NCBI GenBank assembly: GCA_023229785.1
Contig: JALNYV010000021.1
Span: 1 to 39,060 of the forward strand
DNA: 39,060 nt
Source of the DNA: Candidatus Dojkabacteria bacterium
GTDB lineage: Bacteria; Patescibacteria; Dojkabacteria; SC72
Direction of reading: 5' to 3'
A program made the position numbers and the translations under genes. Shown here piece by piece: positions 30,269 through 35,994 of the stretch. The stretch's first letter is position 1. Every line of letters starts with the position of its first letter. The notes under the pieces were generated by a model. That model was not told the origin of the DNA, ran no database searches, and was given only the letters and a program-made list of their open reading frames with translations.

Positions 30269-30514
30269 TTAGAGGGCTTCGTAGGTTGCTTCAAAAATAT
30301 CTGGCTTGCAAGGGTAGAACTCGCCCTTAACTCCTTTAATAATCCAGTCGCCTTTTTGAGCCGTCATTTTACCCTCTAAAGTATTGATAACTAAATTACC
30401 TTCATCAAATGAAAACACACTTAATGGTACAAATCCGTTTATATCCTCTGAATTTGAGCCGTTCCATAAAACTGCCTCAACTGTTACTGGTCTTTTCTTA
30501 AATTTTTGTATCAT
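30269..30514 (-). CDS. Conserved small phage protein (PGDYG-type)
   Basis: An 81-residue protein. MIQKFKKRPVTVEAVLWNGSN at the start and NTLEGKMTAQKGDWIIKGVKGEFYPCKPDIFEATYE at the end are the widely conserved phage pattern YRKKPVxVEAxxW...LEGxMxxxxGDxIIxGxxGEFYPxxPDIFxxTY. The family is small, beta-rich and found in many phages and prophages; its job is unknown. The leader carries a TATATTATTAAATAAA motif. Confidence 0.85.
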   Translation of the reverse strand: MIQKFKKRPVTVEAVLWNGSNSEDINGFVPLSVFSFDEGNLVINTLEGKMTAQKGDWIIKGVKGEFYPCKPDIFEATYEAL

Positions 30515-30526
30515 AATCTTCTTTAA

Positions 30527-30542
30527 TTTATTTAATAATATA
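30527..30542 (-). promoter_or_regulatory. AT-rich leader motif, copy 2
   Basis: Minus strand TATATTATTAAATAAA followed by TTAAAGAAGATT and the ATG of the PGDYG-type gene at 30514. It is identical to the copies at 29375-29390 and 34442-34457. Confidence 0.45.
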
Positions 30543-30548
30543 CCCCCC

Positions 30549-30698
30549 TTATTTTGTTAAAGGGATTTTATAAATACTTTTGTTCAATTTATCAGCTGCC
30601 CAATTACCAACCGTATTTAATGGTTTTACTAAAATCCCGCAGATAAACCATACTGTATAAAGTAATTGTTCTTTTAATGTCATTGACCTAAATTTCAT
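30549..30698 (-). CDS. Small membrane-associated protein, 49 aa
   Basis: ATG at 30698 to TAA 30549-30551, 49 residues: MKFRSMTLKEQLLYTVWFICGILVKPLNTVGNW followed by AADKLNKSIYKIPLTK. One hydrophobic helix (LLYTVWFICGILV) is flanked by basic ends. It precedes the PGDYG gene by 34 bases. Function unknown. Confidence 0.5.
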   Translation of the reverse strand: MKFRSMTLKEQLLYTVWFICGILVKPLNTVGNWAADKLNKSIYKIPLTK

Positions 30699-30803
30699 CT
30701 TTTTATATATTACTTTTTAAGGGGTTAAAATCTTCTATTATTTTCGTCCACCTGTTGATAATTTTACAAAGTATTTTTCCATATTTTTCTTAGTTTAATT
30801 TTA

Positions 30804-30962
30804 TTAGCCGTTGCCGTAGCCGTTGCCGTAGCCGTCGCCGTAGCCGTTGCCGTAGCCGTCGCCGTTGCCGTAGCCGTTGCCGTTGCCGTTGCCGTTGCCG
30901 TCGCCGTTGCCGTTGCCGTTGCCGGCTATGCTAAATTTATTTTTTAATAAAATAGTTTTCAT
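30804..30962 (-). CDS. (Gly-X)n low-complexity mini-protein, X = Asn, Asp or Tyr
   Basis: ATG at 30962 (its A is the last base of the upstream TAA, as TAATG) opens 52 codons. Thirteen ordinary residues (MKTILLKNKFSIA) are followed by 39 residues of strict Gly-X alternation: 10 Asn, 3 Asp and 6 Tyr partners, ending in Gly. Every Gly is GGC and every partner is an NAC codon, so the hexamer GGCNAC varies only at one base. The tract is GC-rich in an AT-rich genome. It is coupled to the DUF6948 gene. Such sequence may phase-separate, cross-link or self-assemble; no function is known to me. Confidence 0.75.
   Translation of the reverse strand: MKTILLKNKFSIAGNGNGNGDGNGNGNGNGYGNGDGYGNGYGDGYGNGYGNG
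30807..30923. repeat. Hexanucleotide repeat tract (GGCNAC)n
   Basis: On the plus strand the tract reads as GCCGTT, GCCGTA and GCCGTC hexamers without interruption, about 19 units plus one final GCC. Only the last base of each unit varies. Strand slippage easily changes copy number of such a tract in multiples of two codons, keeping the frame. It is coding on the minus strand. Confidence 0.9.
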
Positions 30963-31348
30963 TAGATTTCTTTATAGTTAGGTTGTGCGATTATTTGTTT
31001 TTTGGCTACTTCTGTACAAGGGATTATTTCAATCACATTTGTTAAATATACTTTTTCAACGGGCATAGCATATTTGTTTTCACTTTCTTTACCGTCTTTA
31101 ATACCCGTTGTGGCAAGGGCTGATAAAGTAAATTCACTCCACCATCTCCACAGTCTGCGAGCGTCATTTACAAACATCTTTTCTCCGTATACTTTCAAAT
31201 CTACCCATCCAGCCCAAACTCCTGCGGAATATGTCCTGATAATACAATAGGTCAATCCTTTGACTGATTTTGCTGTTTCAGTTGCTTTTAATTCGTTTTC
31301 TGGCAAATATTTTATGCCATTTATAATTATTTCGTTTTTTGCTGTCAT
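30962..31348 (-). CDS. DUF6948 family protein
   Basis: A protein of about 128 residues from the ATG at 31348 (MTAKNEIIINGIKYLP); the frame upstream is open only through a TTG. It contains TYCIIRTYSAGVWAGWVDL, VNDARRLWRWWSEFTLSALATTGIKDG and VYLTNVIEIIPCTEVAKKQI, the DUF6948 pattern found in many phages (RTYSAGV, NARRLW, EIIPCTE). Function is unknown. Its stop overlaps the start of the (Gly-X)n gene, so the two are translated together. Confidence 0.85.
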   Translation of the reverse strand: MTAKNEIIINGIKYLPENELKATETAKSVKGLTYCIIRTYSAGVWAGWVDLKVYGEKMFVNDARRLWRWWSEFTLSALATTGIKDGKESENKYAMPVEKVYLTNVIEIIPCTEVAKKQIIAQPNYKEI

Positions 31349-31410
31349 ATTTTTATATGCGGTAGGTCGCAACCCTGTTTAATTACTTTTTAATATCTAG
31401 CTAGTGGGGG

Positions 31411-31602
31411 TTAGTCTAATACTAATTTAAGTGTTATTTCGATAGAATCTCCAATGTGTAGTTTTTTTATTCCTTCAATTTCTTTCTTTACACACTTATG
31501 AGCATATTCGTTGATACTTTTTTCTTTTAACTTATAAAACTCCTTCCCACTCATAGAAAAGTCTTTCAAAAGTTCTTCATCACTTGCAAATATGTTTTTC
31601 AT
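31411..31602 (-). CDS. Small helical protein, 63 aa
   Basis: A 63-residue charged protein: MKNIFASDEELLKDFSMSGKEFYKLKEKSINEYAHKC then KEIEGIKKLHIGDSIEITLKLVLD. Helical N-terminus and a short beta C-terminus. It stands alone between two small genes (20- and 62-base gaps). Not recognised. Confidence 0.55.
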   Translation of the reverse strand: MKNIFASDEELLKDFSMSGKEFYKLKEKSINEYAHKCVKKEIEGIKKLHIGDSIEITLKLVLD

Positions 31603-31622
31603 ATGTTTGTTTTGTTAAGAGG

Positions 31623-31796
31623 TTAGTTATCTAAACCTGTACTATTTTCTACGGTGCTAACAGTGGTAAGAACGCTGACCTTTGTATAAACATAAGTATC
31701 GGGCATACCCTGAACTGCGTGAACTTCATAGTCACCTTTAAATAAATCTTCTATTGGCACATTACCATCTCCCATTAGTTTAATTTGTTTTTCCAT
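31623..31796 (-). CDS. Small beta-rich protein, 57 aa
   Basis: ATG at 31796 to TAA 31623-31625 encodes 57 residues: MEKQIKLMGDGNVPIEDLFKGDYEVHAVQGMPDTYVYTKVSVLTTVSTVENSTGLDN in short. Alternating hydrophobic strands suggest a small beta fold. AAGAAG upstream may be the ribosome site. It starts one base after the 53-aa gene stops. Family unknown. Confidence 0.55.
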   Translation of the reverse strand: MEKQIKLMGDGNVPIEDLFKGDYEVHAVQGMPDTYVYTKVSVLTTVSTVENSTGLDN

Positions 31797-31797
31797 A

Positions 31798-31959
31798 TTA
31801 TTGTTCTTCTTTATAAATTTTATTTCTATCTTCTAAGGTAAACTTCTCACGTTCGTCCCACTTGCCATCTAAGAAACGCTTAACTGATTCGCTTTGACCC
31901 CTTGCTTGCTCAAGGTAGTCTTTGTATGTTTTATGTTGGATTCCTAAAGAGTCTATCAA
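31798..31959 (-). CDS. Small charged protein, 53 aa, TTG start
   Basis: The frame runs from TTG at 31957-31959, one base after the upstream stop, to TAA 31798-31800: 53 residues, IDSLGIQHKTYKDYLEQARG then FLDGKWDEREKFTLEDRNKIYKEEQ. There is no ATG candidate; the tight spacing supports TTG. It is acidic and helical. Unknown. Confidence 0.5.
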   Translation of the reverse strand: MIDSLGIQHKTYKDYLEQARGQSESVKRFLDGKWDEREKFTLEDRNKIYKEEQ

Positions 31960-31960
31960 G

Positions 31961-32278
31961 TTATTCGAAATTCTCTTCGGATGGCATTTCCTTGTTGAGA
32001 ATATCCATTATTTTATTGTTTTGGGCGACTATTGTAGTTAAAAGGTCATATACATCGGGATTGTTAGAAAGATTCGTCTGTGGGCTCGGAGATGCGTTGT
32101 AGGTGCCTTGTGGAGCACCATGAGACCTTTTCCAGTCATCTCTAGCCTTTTTATGATCTTCATCTTTCCAATTTGGGCACGACATGAATGTACTTACTTT
32201 ACCAGTAACTTTATCTGTCTTATGCCCTTCTAATGTTTTATCTAATCCGCATGTTTGACACTTAAATATTTTTTGCAT
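31961..32278 (-). CDS. Zinc-finger protein, 105 aa
   Basis: A 105-residue protein. FKCQTCGLDKTLEGHKTDKVTGKVSTFMSCPNWKDED gives CxxC plus a later Cys/His set as in toprim- or Rad50-like zinc ribbons used in single-strand annealing and host-nuclease proteins. The middle is disordered (Pro/Ser/Asn-rich) and the C-terminus helical (VYDLLTTIVAQNNKIMDIL). It may bind DNA. It is coupled to the two neighbouring genes by one-base gaps. Confidence 0.6.
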   Translation of the reverse strand: MQKIFKCQTCGLDKTLEGHKTDKVTGKVSTFMSCPNWKDEDHKKARDDWKRSHGAPQGTYNASPSPQTNLSNNPDVYDLLTTIVAQNNKIMDILNKEMPSEENFE

Positions 32279-32279
32279 A

Positions 32280-32555
32280 TTATGATTCTCTAATTAATAA
32301 TTTTTTGCATATAAACGCCAGCTCTTCTGGCTCAAATGATTCCTTAAATATTCTAGTTATGTCCTCTAAGGTAAGGATTCCTTGACCAGCCCTAGCACTT
32401 CTTATGGCCATAAATAAGTGGCTCTCCACTAATTCCTTGGCCGTATAGGCTTCGTTGAAAGGATACATAGGATGCTCACTAATTGGTTTCCCATTTATTG
32501 TTTTGTTCTCTTCTACTTGTTCTTCAAAAGTTTTCATGTTCTGTATTTTTTTCAT
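32280..32555 (-). CDS. Hypothetical protein, about 85-91 aa
   Basis: The frame opens at 32555, but the second Met (MKTFEEQVEENK, 32537) makes a tighter junction with the upstream stop (32524). It contains EAYTAKELVESHLFMAIRSARAGQGILTLEDITRIFKESF and ends ELAFICKKLLIRES; all helical. No family known to me. Confidence 0.55.
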   Translation of the reverse strand: MKKIQNMKTFEEQVEENKTINGKPISEHPMYPFNEAYTAKELVESHLFMAIRSARAGQGILTLEDITRIFKESFEPEELAFICKKLLIRES

Positions 32556-32829
32556 AATTATTTTGTTCTATTGACCTTTGTGTTTTATACGAATCTTTTT
32601 CTTCTATAAATTTCTCTGACTCTGGCGTCCGTTCTTCTATTGACTTACTTGCCATCTTCATTACTTCCTTTTTAGCAAACCATATAAGATACTCAGATGT
32701 TTCTTCTTTAACCTTTTCAGTTGGCATTTCGCTGAATGATTGTTTCACTGAGCAGAAATACTGTTCTGGTTCAAACGGTCTTATTTGAACTGTTTTTGAG
32801 AATGACCTTGCTATTTCAAATTGCTCCAT
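32524..32829 (-). CDS. Hypothetical protein, 101 aa
   Basis: A 101-residue protein: FSKTVQIRPFEPEQYFCSVKQSFSEM, then EYLIWFAKKEVMKMASKSIEERTP and a charged disordered tail. The N-terminal phrase resembles phage proteins in which VQIRPFEP introduces a beta strand before a helical core. One base separates it from the upstream gene. Function unknown. Confidence 0.6.
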   Translation of the reverse strand: MEQFEIARSFSKTVQIRPFEPEQYFCSVKQSFSEMPTEKVKEETSEYLIWFAKKEVMKMASKSIEERTPESEKFIEEKDSYKTQRSIEQNNYEKNTEHENF

Positions 32830-32830
32830 G

Positions 32831-33079
32831 TTATAATCCTGTTGGGTTAATATCTTCTACGACCTTTGATTCTTTTATTTCTCCGTTTTCCTCTAAGATG
32901 ATATCTTTCGCTGGTTCGTTTACTATGTCTGTTATTGGCTCTTCAACTGTGAATACTGTTTTATTTTGTAGAATAACCTGACTAACTAATTCTTCTAAAA
33001 GACTTTTTACTTTGCGTTCTTCACGCATTGTTTTCTTTAAAAGTTTTACTAACTGTTTTAATGTTGTAAGTTCTAACAT
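32831..33079 (-). CDS. Hypothetical coiled-coil protein, 82 aa
   Basis: An 82-residue protein: a leucine/lysine-rich helix (LTTLKQLVKLLKKTMREERKVKSLLEELVSQVI) followed by an acidic linker. The leader has a near copy of the AT-rich motif (ATAATATTAAATAAA). Likely oligomeric; role unknown. Confidence 0.55.
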   Translation of the reverse strand: MLELTTLKQLVKLLKKTMREERKVKSLLEELVSQVILQNKTVFTVEEPITDIVNEPAKDIILEENGEIKESKVVEDINPTGL

Positions 33080-33096
33080 ATTTTTTTTATTTAATA

Positions 33097-33327
33097 TTAT
33101 TGACCTACTTTAATTATATTCCCGTCAACCACTTGTGTCAAGTGTGGCTTATGCACACCCTTGATTATCTCCCCTTTTAAGAGAAGAATCTGATGTATCC
33201 TTTGTCCTGTACGATTAAAAAGCTTTCCTATATTTCTATAAGAAACTTCTGGATGGAGTTTCCAGTATTCTATAATTTGCTTGTACTCTATTTCCTTTTG
33301 TGCTAGCTGTGATCTATTTGCAGACAT
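33097..33327 (-). CDS. Helix-turn-helix protein, 76 aa
   Basis: A 76-residue protein. HPEVSYRNIGKLFNRTGQRIHQILLLKGEI is a helix-turn-helix of the sigma region 4 / resolvase kind (SYRNIGKLFNRTGQRIHQIL). The N-terminus is one amphipathic helix, the C-terminus beta. It heads a run of coupled small genes and has its own promoter (33362-33390), so it could be an early regulator. Confidence 0.65.
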   Translation of the reverse strand: MSANRSQLAQKEIEYKQIIEYWKLHPEVSYRNIGKLFNRTGQRIHQILLLKGEIIKGVHKPHLTQVVDGNIIKVGQ

Positions 33328-33361
33328 TTTATTTTTTCCCAGAATTAGTTAATATACTTTA

Positions 33362-33390
33362 ATATTAGTCCATAGAAGTATAGTTGTCAA
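33362..33390 (-). promoter_or_regulatory. Sigma-70 promoter for the small-gene operon
   Basis: Minus strand: -35 TTGACA (33390-33385), 17-base spacer, -10 TAATAT (33367-33362), then about 34 bases to the ATG of the HTH gene at 33327. The -35 is perfect; the -10 has two changes. A likely early promoter driving 33327 down to about 30962. Confidence 0.6.
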
Positions 33391-33413
33391 GTCTTTGCAA
33401 CAAAAAACACCAA

Positions 33414-33593
33414 TCACTTGATGTTCTTTAACCTTATGTAAGGTTGTTTCTTCCAACACTTGTCGCACAATACTCCTCCTTCAATAAACGCAACCTCGTC
33501 AGTTTCTTTTATATTTTTATTACACTTAATACAAACATTAACACAGTGGAATCCTACTAATTTTCCGACAGTACCTTTTATTTCTTTTTTCAT
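33414..33593 (-). CDS. Zinc-ribbon mini-protein, 59 aa
   Basis: ATG at 33593 to TGA 33414-33416, 59 residues: GFHCVNVCIKCNKNIKETDEVAFIEGGVLCDKCWKKQPYIRL. CxxC...CxxC spaced by about 20 residues is a treble-clef/zinc-ribbon, here near the C-terminus. It follows the structured 548-base region directly and may be its first gene. Family not recognised. Confidence 0.6.
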   Translation of the reverse strand: MKKEIKGTVGKLVGFHCVNVCIKCNKNIKETDEVAFIEGGVLCDKCWKKQPYIRLKNIK

Positions 33594-33844
33594 AATTATT
33601 GCGAACCTCGGAATAGTTTATCCTGGAAAGTAAATAAGAAATTCCAAAGCCAGCATTTAGCTTCTTCTTTTGTTTCGTTATTAGTATCCGCTGTATTTGT
33701 CGGTAATAACTATCCTTAACTCTCTCTTACATAGCCGTAGCCCCATAAGAGGTTATCTCTAAATCGCAAAAGGAATTAAACTTAACGATTTAGACGAAAC
33801 GGAATATCCTGTATAAGCAAATGAAGTATCTTCCGTATATCCCA

Positions 33845-33970
33845 TCATTTAATGGCTTCAAGCAAGTGGCTGATGGGTTCGCCAACCATCTTGCAGGTAT
33901 CGTGTGGTTTTGAGAACCTTTTTAAGCCTAACCACCAAAACTCTAAGGCTATTACCTCTATCATAAACAT
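33845..33970 (-). CDS. Possible 41-aa ORF inside the structured region
   Basis: ATG at 33970 (or 33964) to TGA 33845-33847 reads MFMIEVIALEFWWLGLKRF then SKPHDTCKMVGEPISHLLEAIK. It looks protein-like and starts right after the attenuator-like stem, but there is no ribosome site and it overlaps several stems. It is either a leader peptide of a regulated transcript or chance. Confidence 0.3.
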   Translation of the reverse strand: MFMIEVIALEFWWLGLKRFSKPHDTCKMVGEPISHLLEAIK

Positions 33971-33974
33971 AGAA

Positions 33975-34018
33975 AAACGGACTATCACCAAACAATCCGT
34001 TTCTCTATATTGGTGATA
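33975..34018 (-). promoter_or_regulatory. Interlocked stems: attenuator-like switch or pseudoknot
   Basis: On the minus strand four blocks follow each other: A TATCACCA (34018-34011), B AAACGGA (34002-33996), C TGGTGATA (33990-33983), D TCCGTTT (33981-33975). A pairs perfectly with C (8 bp) and B with D (7 bp). B-D is followed by a U-run (five Us counting the arm), like a terminator; A-C would be the antiterminator. Both together form an H-type pseudoknot. Confidence 0.55.
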
Positions 34019-34141
34019 TATTTATTAAATTGTACTCTTATATTGCATCTTAATCTATTCTGTGCTACTATATTTGTGTTAGTGGATCACGCCATTTCGT
34101 ACTTATGGAAACGACCCACTAACCCCACAAACATAAAACCT

Positions 34142-34435
34142 CTAGGTTTTTGCCAGCTCGTTAAGAGCTGTTTTTTCTTGAAACACTTTTCTTTCTTTCC
34201 ATTCTTGCTGTTTTCCTTTATGCCATTGGTCTACGGGTCGCATATATCCCACAACTCTACTAAACACCTCCGTCTTCTTATAATTTGTTAAGCTTTGGTC
34301 TTTCTCAAAACATTTCGAACATCTGACAACGAAATATTCTGTGTCCCCGTCCATAAACTTTAGACACTTTGAATCTAACAGTTCTCCATTGAATTCCTGG
34401 ATAACTTTGTCACACTTATCGCATTTTTCTGGCAT
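34142..34435 (-). CDS. Stand-alone protein like the NrdD C-terminal tail
   Basis: 97 residues from ATG 34435 (EKCDKCDKVIQEF). Two CxxC pairs (KCDKC; RCSKC) form a zinc site, and TEVFSRVVGYMRPVDQW then HKGKQQEWKERKVF is very like the C-terminal tail of some anaerobic ribonucleotide reductases (EVxSRVVGYxRPVxxWNxGKxxEFxxRKxF). The rest of NrdD is absent from the genome. The Gly in VVGY is kept; the radical Gly of E. coli NrdD in GYLG is Arg/Pro here. It may bind or replace the tail of host NrdD. Similarity is recalled from memory. Confidence 0.6.
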   Translation of the reverse strand: MPEKCDKCDKVIQEFNGELLDSKCLKFMDGDTEYFVVRCSKCFEKDQSLTNYKKTEVFSRVVGYMRPVDQWHKGKQQEWKERKVFQEKTALNELAKT

Positions 34436-34441
34436 TGTTAT

Positions 34442-34457
34442 TTTATTTAATAATATA
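34442..34457 (-). promoter_or_regulatory. AT-rich leader motif, copy 3
   Basis: Minus strand TATATTATTAAATAAA, six bases before the ATG at 34435. The TAA of the upstream transglycosylase-like gene (34447) lies inside it. Identical to copies at 29375-29390 and 30527-30542. Confidence 0.45.
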
Positions 34458-34857
34458 AATTGAAGCACGACCAATGACTTTGAAGATTATTCTTCCAAGC
34501 CCATACTACCATATCTATCTGTTCTCTAGTGTTATGGATATCCAAGTTGGTACCTCTTTCCTTGTTCCAATAAACCCATGTTGATGGCATATATTGTAAA
34601 ACTCCTATTTCCCCAGCTTTCCCAACCGCACTGTACCTAAAACCCGACTCACACTGGGAGGTTTTAAGTAATTGCGATTCTTCTAATCCGTATTTATTAG
34701 CGACATAGACTAAAGCCTGTTTAACTTCTTCGGTGGTGGGTGTTAAAGATAGAGACTCTAACGGGTTTAACTGAATTTGCACTGTTTCATCTACATCGCT
34801 TTTTGTTGTCCTTGGAATTGCAAGACCTAGAACGACCAGTGTTGCCAACACCGTCAC
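34447..34857 (-). CDS. Lytic transglycosylase-like protein, GTG start
   Basis: 136 residues from GTG at 34857. An N-terminal hydrophobic signal anchor (VLATLVVLGLAIP) comes first, then the lysozyme-like domain: YGLEESQLLKTSQCESGFRYSAVG with the catalytic Glu in CESGF, GEIGVLQYMPSTWVYW, and IDMVVWAWKNN. This is the SLT fold that cleaves peptidoglycan glycan strands. The signal anchor would let it reach the periplasm or cell wall through the Sec path. It has its own promoter at 34902-34930. It probably works with the M23 peptidase in lysis. Confidence 0.8.
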   Translation of the reverse strand: MTVLATLVVLGLAIPRTTKSDVDETVQIQLNPLESLSLTPTTEEVKQALVYVANKYGLEESQLLKTSQCESGFRYSAVGKAGEIGVLQYMPSTWVYWNKERGTNLDIHNTREQIDMVVWAWKNNLQSHWSCFNLYY

Positions 34858-34901
34858 GAGAATTGCTATCCTTGTTCTTTTTTTATCTGCATATTAATTT
34901 A

Positions 34902-34930
34902 ATTTTAATCTTTGGAAACAAACTTGTCAA
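34902..34930 (-). promoter_or_regulatory. Sigma-70 promoter before the transglycosylase gene
   Basis: Minus strand: -35 TTGACA (34930-34925), 17-base spacer, -10 TAAAAT (34907-34902), five of six in the -10. It reads into the 34857 gene with a 45-base leader. Confidence 0.6.
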
Positions 34931-34945
34931 ACAGAAAGTTATGCA

Positions 34946-35113
34946 CTACTCTACTACCTTAAACCACTCTCTAACTATTAAACTAGCAATACCTATAATC
35001 ACAAATGCTAATCCTGCATATACATTTGTTGGGACAAGACCCACACCTAACGGAATAAGAATTGTCGATATCGAAGTGAACGTCACATTAGACGTTGCTT
35101 TTATTGTATTCAT
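34946..35113 (-). CDS. Holin-like membrane protein, 55 aa
   Basis: ATG at 35113 overlaps the TGA of the upstream gene (ATGA); TAG lies at 34946-34948. 55 residues with two hydrophobic helices (VTFTSISTILIPLGVGLVP and VYAGLAFVIIGIASLIV) and a charged C-terminus (REWFKVVE), the form of small class II holins. It lies between the M23 peptidase and the transglycosylase. Holin role is inferred from position and topology. Confidence 0.6.
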   Translation of the reverse strand: MNTIKATSNVTFTSISTILIPLGVGLVPTNVYAGLAFVIIGIASLIVREWFKVVE

Positions 35114-35214
35114 CTTTTTTTACCCTCATCCTTTACTAGGTTACGGCCTATTCCTGATGTTAAAATCATTCCTAAGATGTAACCAATAAATAAAGAAAGT
35201 ATTTGTGAAATCAT
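35110..35214 (-). CDS. Small membrane protein in the lysis region, 34 aa
   Basis: ATG at 35214 overlaps the TGA of the M23 gene (ATGA); TGA at 35110-35112 overlaps the next ATG. 34 residues: one hydrophobic span (ISQILSLFIGYILGMIL) and a basic tail (NLVKDEGKKR). Coupling on both sides suggests a lysis helper, such as an antiholin or spanin-like partner. Confidence 0.6.
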   Translation of the reverse strand: MISQILSLFIGYILGMILTSGIGRNLVKDEGKKR

Positions 35215-35741
35215 TTTAATAAACTTAATATTTTATTTACTGTGTTTTGTATAGTAGCCTTTAAATCAAAATTAACTGGAATAGTCCAATCGATGTTTTT
35301 GCTAAAATCAAAAGGTACATCATTCTTTGATATCGATAAGTGTACGTGAGTTCCTGGAAATGGTGGAAATAATCTAATATTTATAGGAACGTAAACCCCA
35401 TTGCTTTCTACCCACCCAGTATTACCCATACAAGCTACTGGTTGGCCTTGTAATACAGTATCACCCTCGCTTACTGGGAATACTGGTAAACAATGCCAGT
35501 AAACACAAGAAATAGTAGGGTCTTCAATACTTACCATCCTTATCCCACAACCTGCCTTTAAATCAAAGTCTGAATAATCTAATTTTGGTGTAGTTCTTAT
35601 TGTAGCAATTTTACAATTAAAAGGAGCTACTAAATAATCAGAATAAAACGAAGCATAGTCATTGGCTTTATGATATTCTGAAAATTCTTGGGTAAGTTTA
35701 TTCGGTGTACATGACTTAAATGGTTTGCATATTTTAATCAT
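35211..35741 (-). CDS. M23 family peptidase (endolysin)
   Basis: About 176 residues from ATG at 35741 (MIKICKPFKSCTPNKLTQEF); an in-frame ATG at 35783 would add 14. The LytM/M23 zinc site is present: HKANDYAS (HxxxD) and GTHVHLSI (HxH), with YWHCLPVFPVSEGDTVLQGQPVACMGNTGW as the beta core. It cleaves peptide cross-links in peptidoglycan. There is no signal peptide, so it needs the holin-like proteins next to it. It is the main lysis enzyme candidate. Confidence 0.85.
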   Translation of the reverse strand: MIKICKPFKSCTPNKLTQEFSEYHKANDYASFYSDYLVAPFNCKIATIRTTPKLDYSDFDLKAGCGIRMVSIEDPTISCVYWHCLPVFPVSEGDTVLQGQPVACMGNTGWVESNGVYVPINIRLFPPFPGTHVHLSISKNDVPFDFSKNIDWTIPVNFDLKATIQNTVNKILSLLK

Positions 35742-35810
35742 AAGTTTTTTTTTAATAGTAAGGAGAGTTTTGCCCCTCTCCATAGGCCTTAGAAGTGGAA
35801 TAGTTGGCGT

Positions 35811-35975
35811 TTACGAAACTTTGATTTTTTCTTTCGCCTTTTCAAGGTGACACCTTTGTACAATACGATTTTTTTCTGCAAACCAGAGAAGTACGAAGTT
35901 CTTTTTCCTCCATATTTCTCCACAACCAAAGTTGCAAACGTACGACCATCCGTGACTCAGTAATAAATCACTCAT
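35811..35975 (-). CDS. Small protein with strong ribosome site, 54 aa
   Basis: ATG at 35975 preceded by AGGAGG at seven bases, by far the best Shine-Dalgarno in the window; TAA at 35811-35813. 54 residues: MSDLLLSHGWSYVCNFGCGEIW then KKNFVLLWFAEKNRIVQRCHLEKAKEKIKVS. Three or four Cys and one His may bind zinc. It starts just after the 36324 gene. The strong site implies high expression. Unknown function. Confidence 0.65.
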   Translation of the reverse strand: MSDLLLSHGWSYVCNFGCGEIWRKKNFVLLWFAEKNRIVQRCHLEKAKEKIKVS

Positions 35976-35994
35976 TTGACACCTCCTTTAAGAA

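Larger units (their letters stand above)
33594..34141. ncRNA. 548-base region of dense inverted repeats, candidate large structured RNA
   Basis: No long frame on either strand, yet a chain of perfect stems fills it: GTTATTA/TAATAAC (33677-33683, 33704-33710) with CCG/CGG stacked inside; TAAC+CTCTTA/TAAGAGGTTA (33717-33729, 33746-33755); TCTAAATCG/CGATTTAGA (33758-33766, 33786-33794); ACGGAA/TTCCGT (33799-33804, 33831-33836); CCCATCA/TGATGGG (33841-33847, 33871-33877) competing with a GATGG/CCATC hairpin; the interlocked stems at 33975-34018; and GTTAGTGG/CCACTAAC near 34079-34122. Size and phage setting recall GOLLD/ROOL-class RNAs, but I saw no diagnostic match. Minus-strand read-out is slightly favoured by a G-U-compatible inner stem. 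Confidence 0.5.

Noticed and set aside
30738..30782. 14-codon frame MEKYFVKLSTGGRK
   Set aside because: Too short to support without conservation, with no ribosome site; left out of the gene list.
30807..30923. GCCGTN hexamers as a CRISPR array, satellite or origin iterons
   Set aside because: There are no spacers and no unit longer than 6 bp. The tract is an uninterrupted coding frame with start and stop on the minus strand.
30804..30962. Diversity-generating retroelement target (NAC codons)
   Set aside because: The Asn/Asp/Tyr choice recalls adenine mutagenesis, but there is no reverse transcriptase and no template repeat in the window.
33845..33970. TGA read as Trp (frame continues WDIRKILHLL after the stop)
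   Set aside because: Many genes here end in TGA overlapping the next ATG (ATGA), so TGA is a normal stop in this genome.
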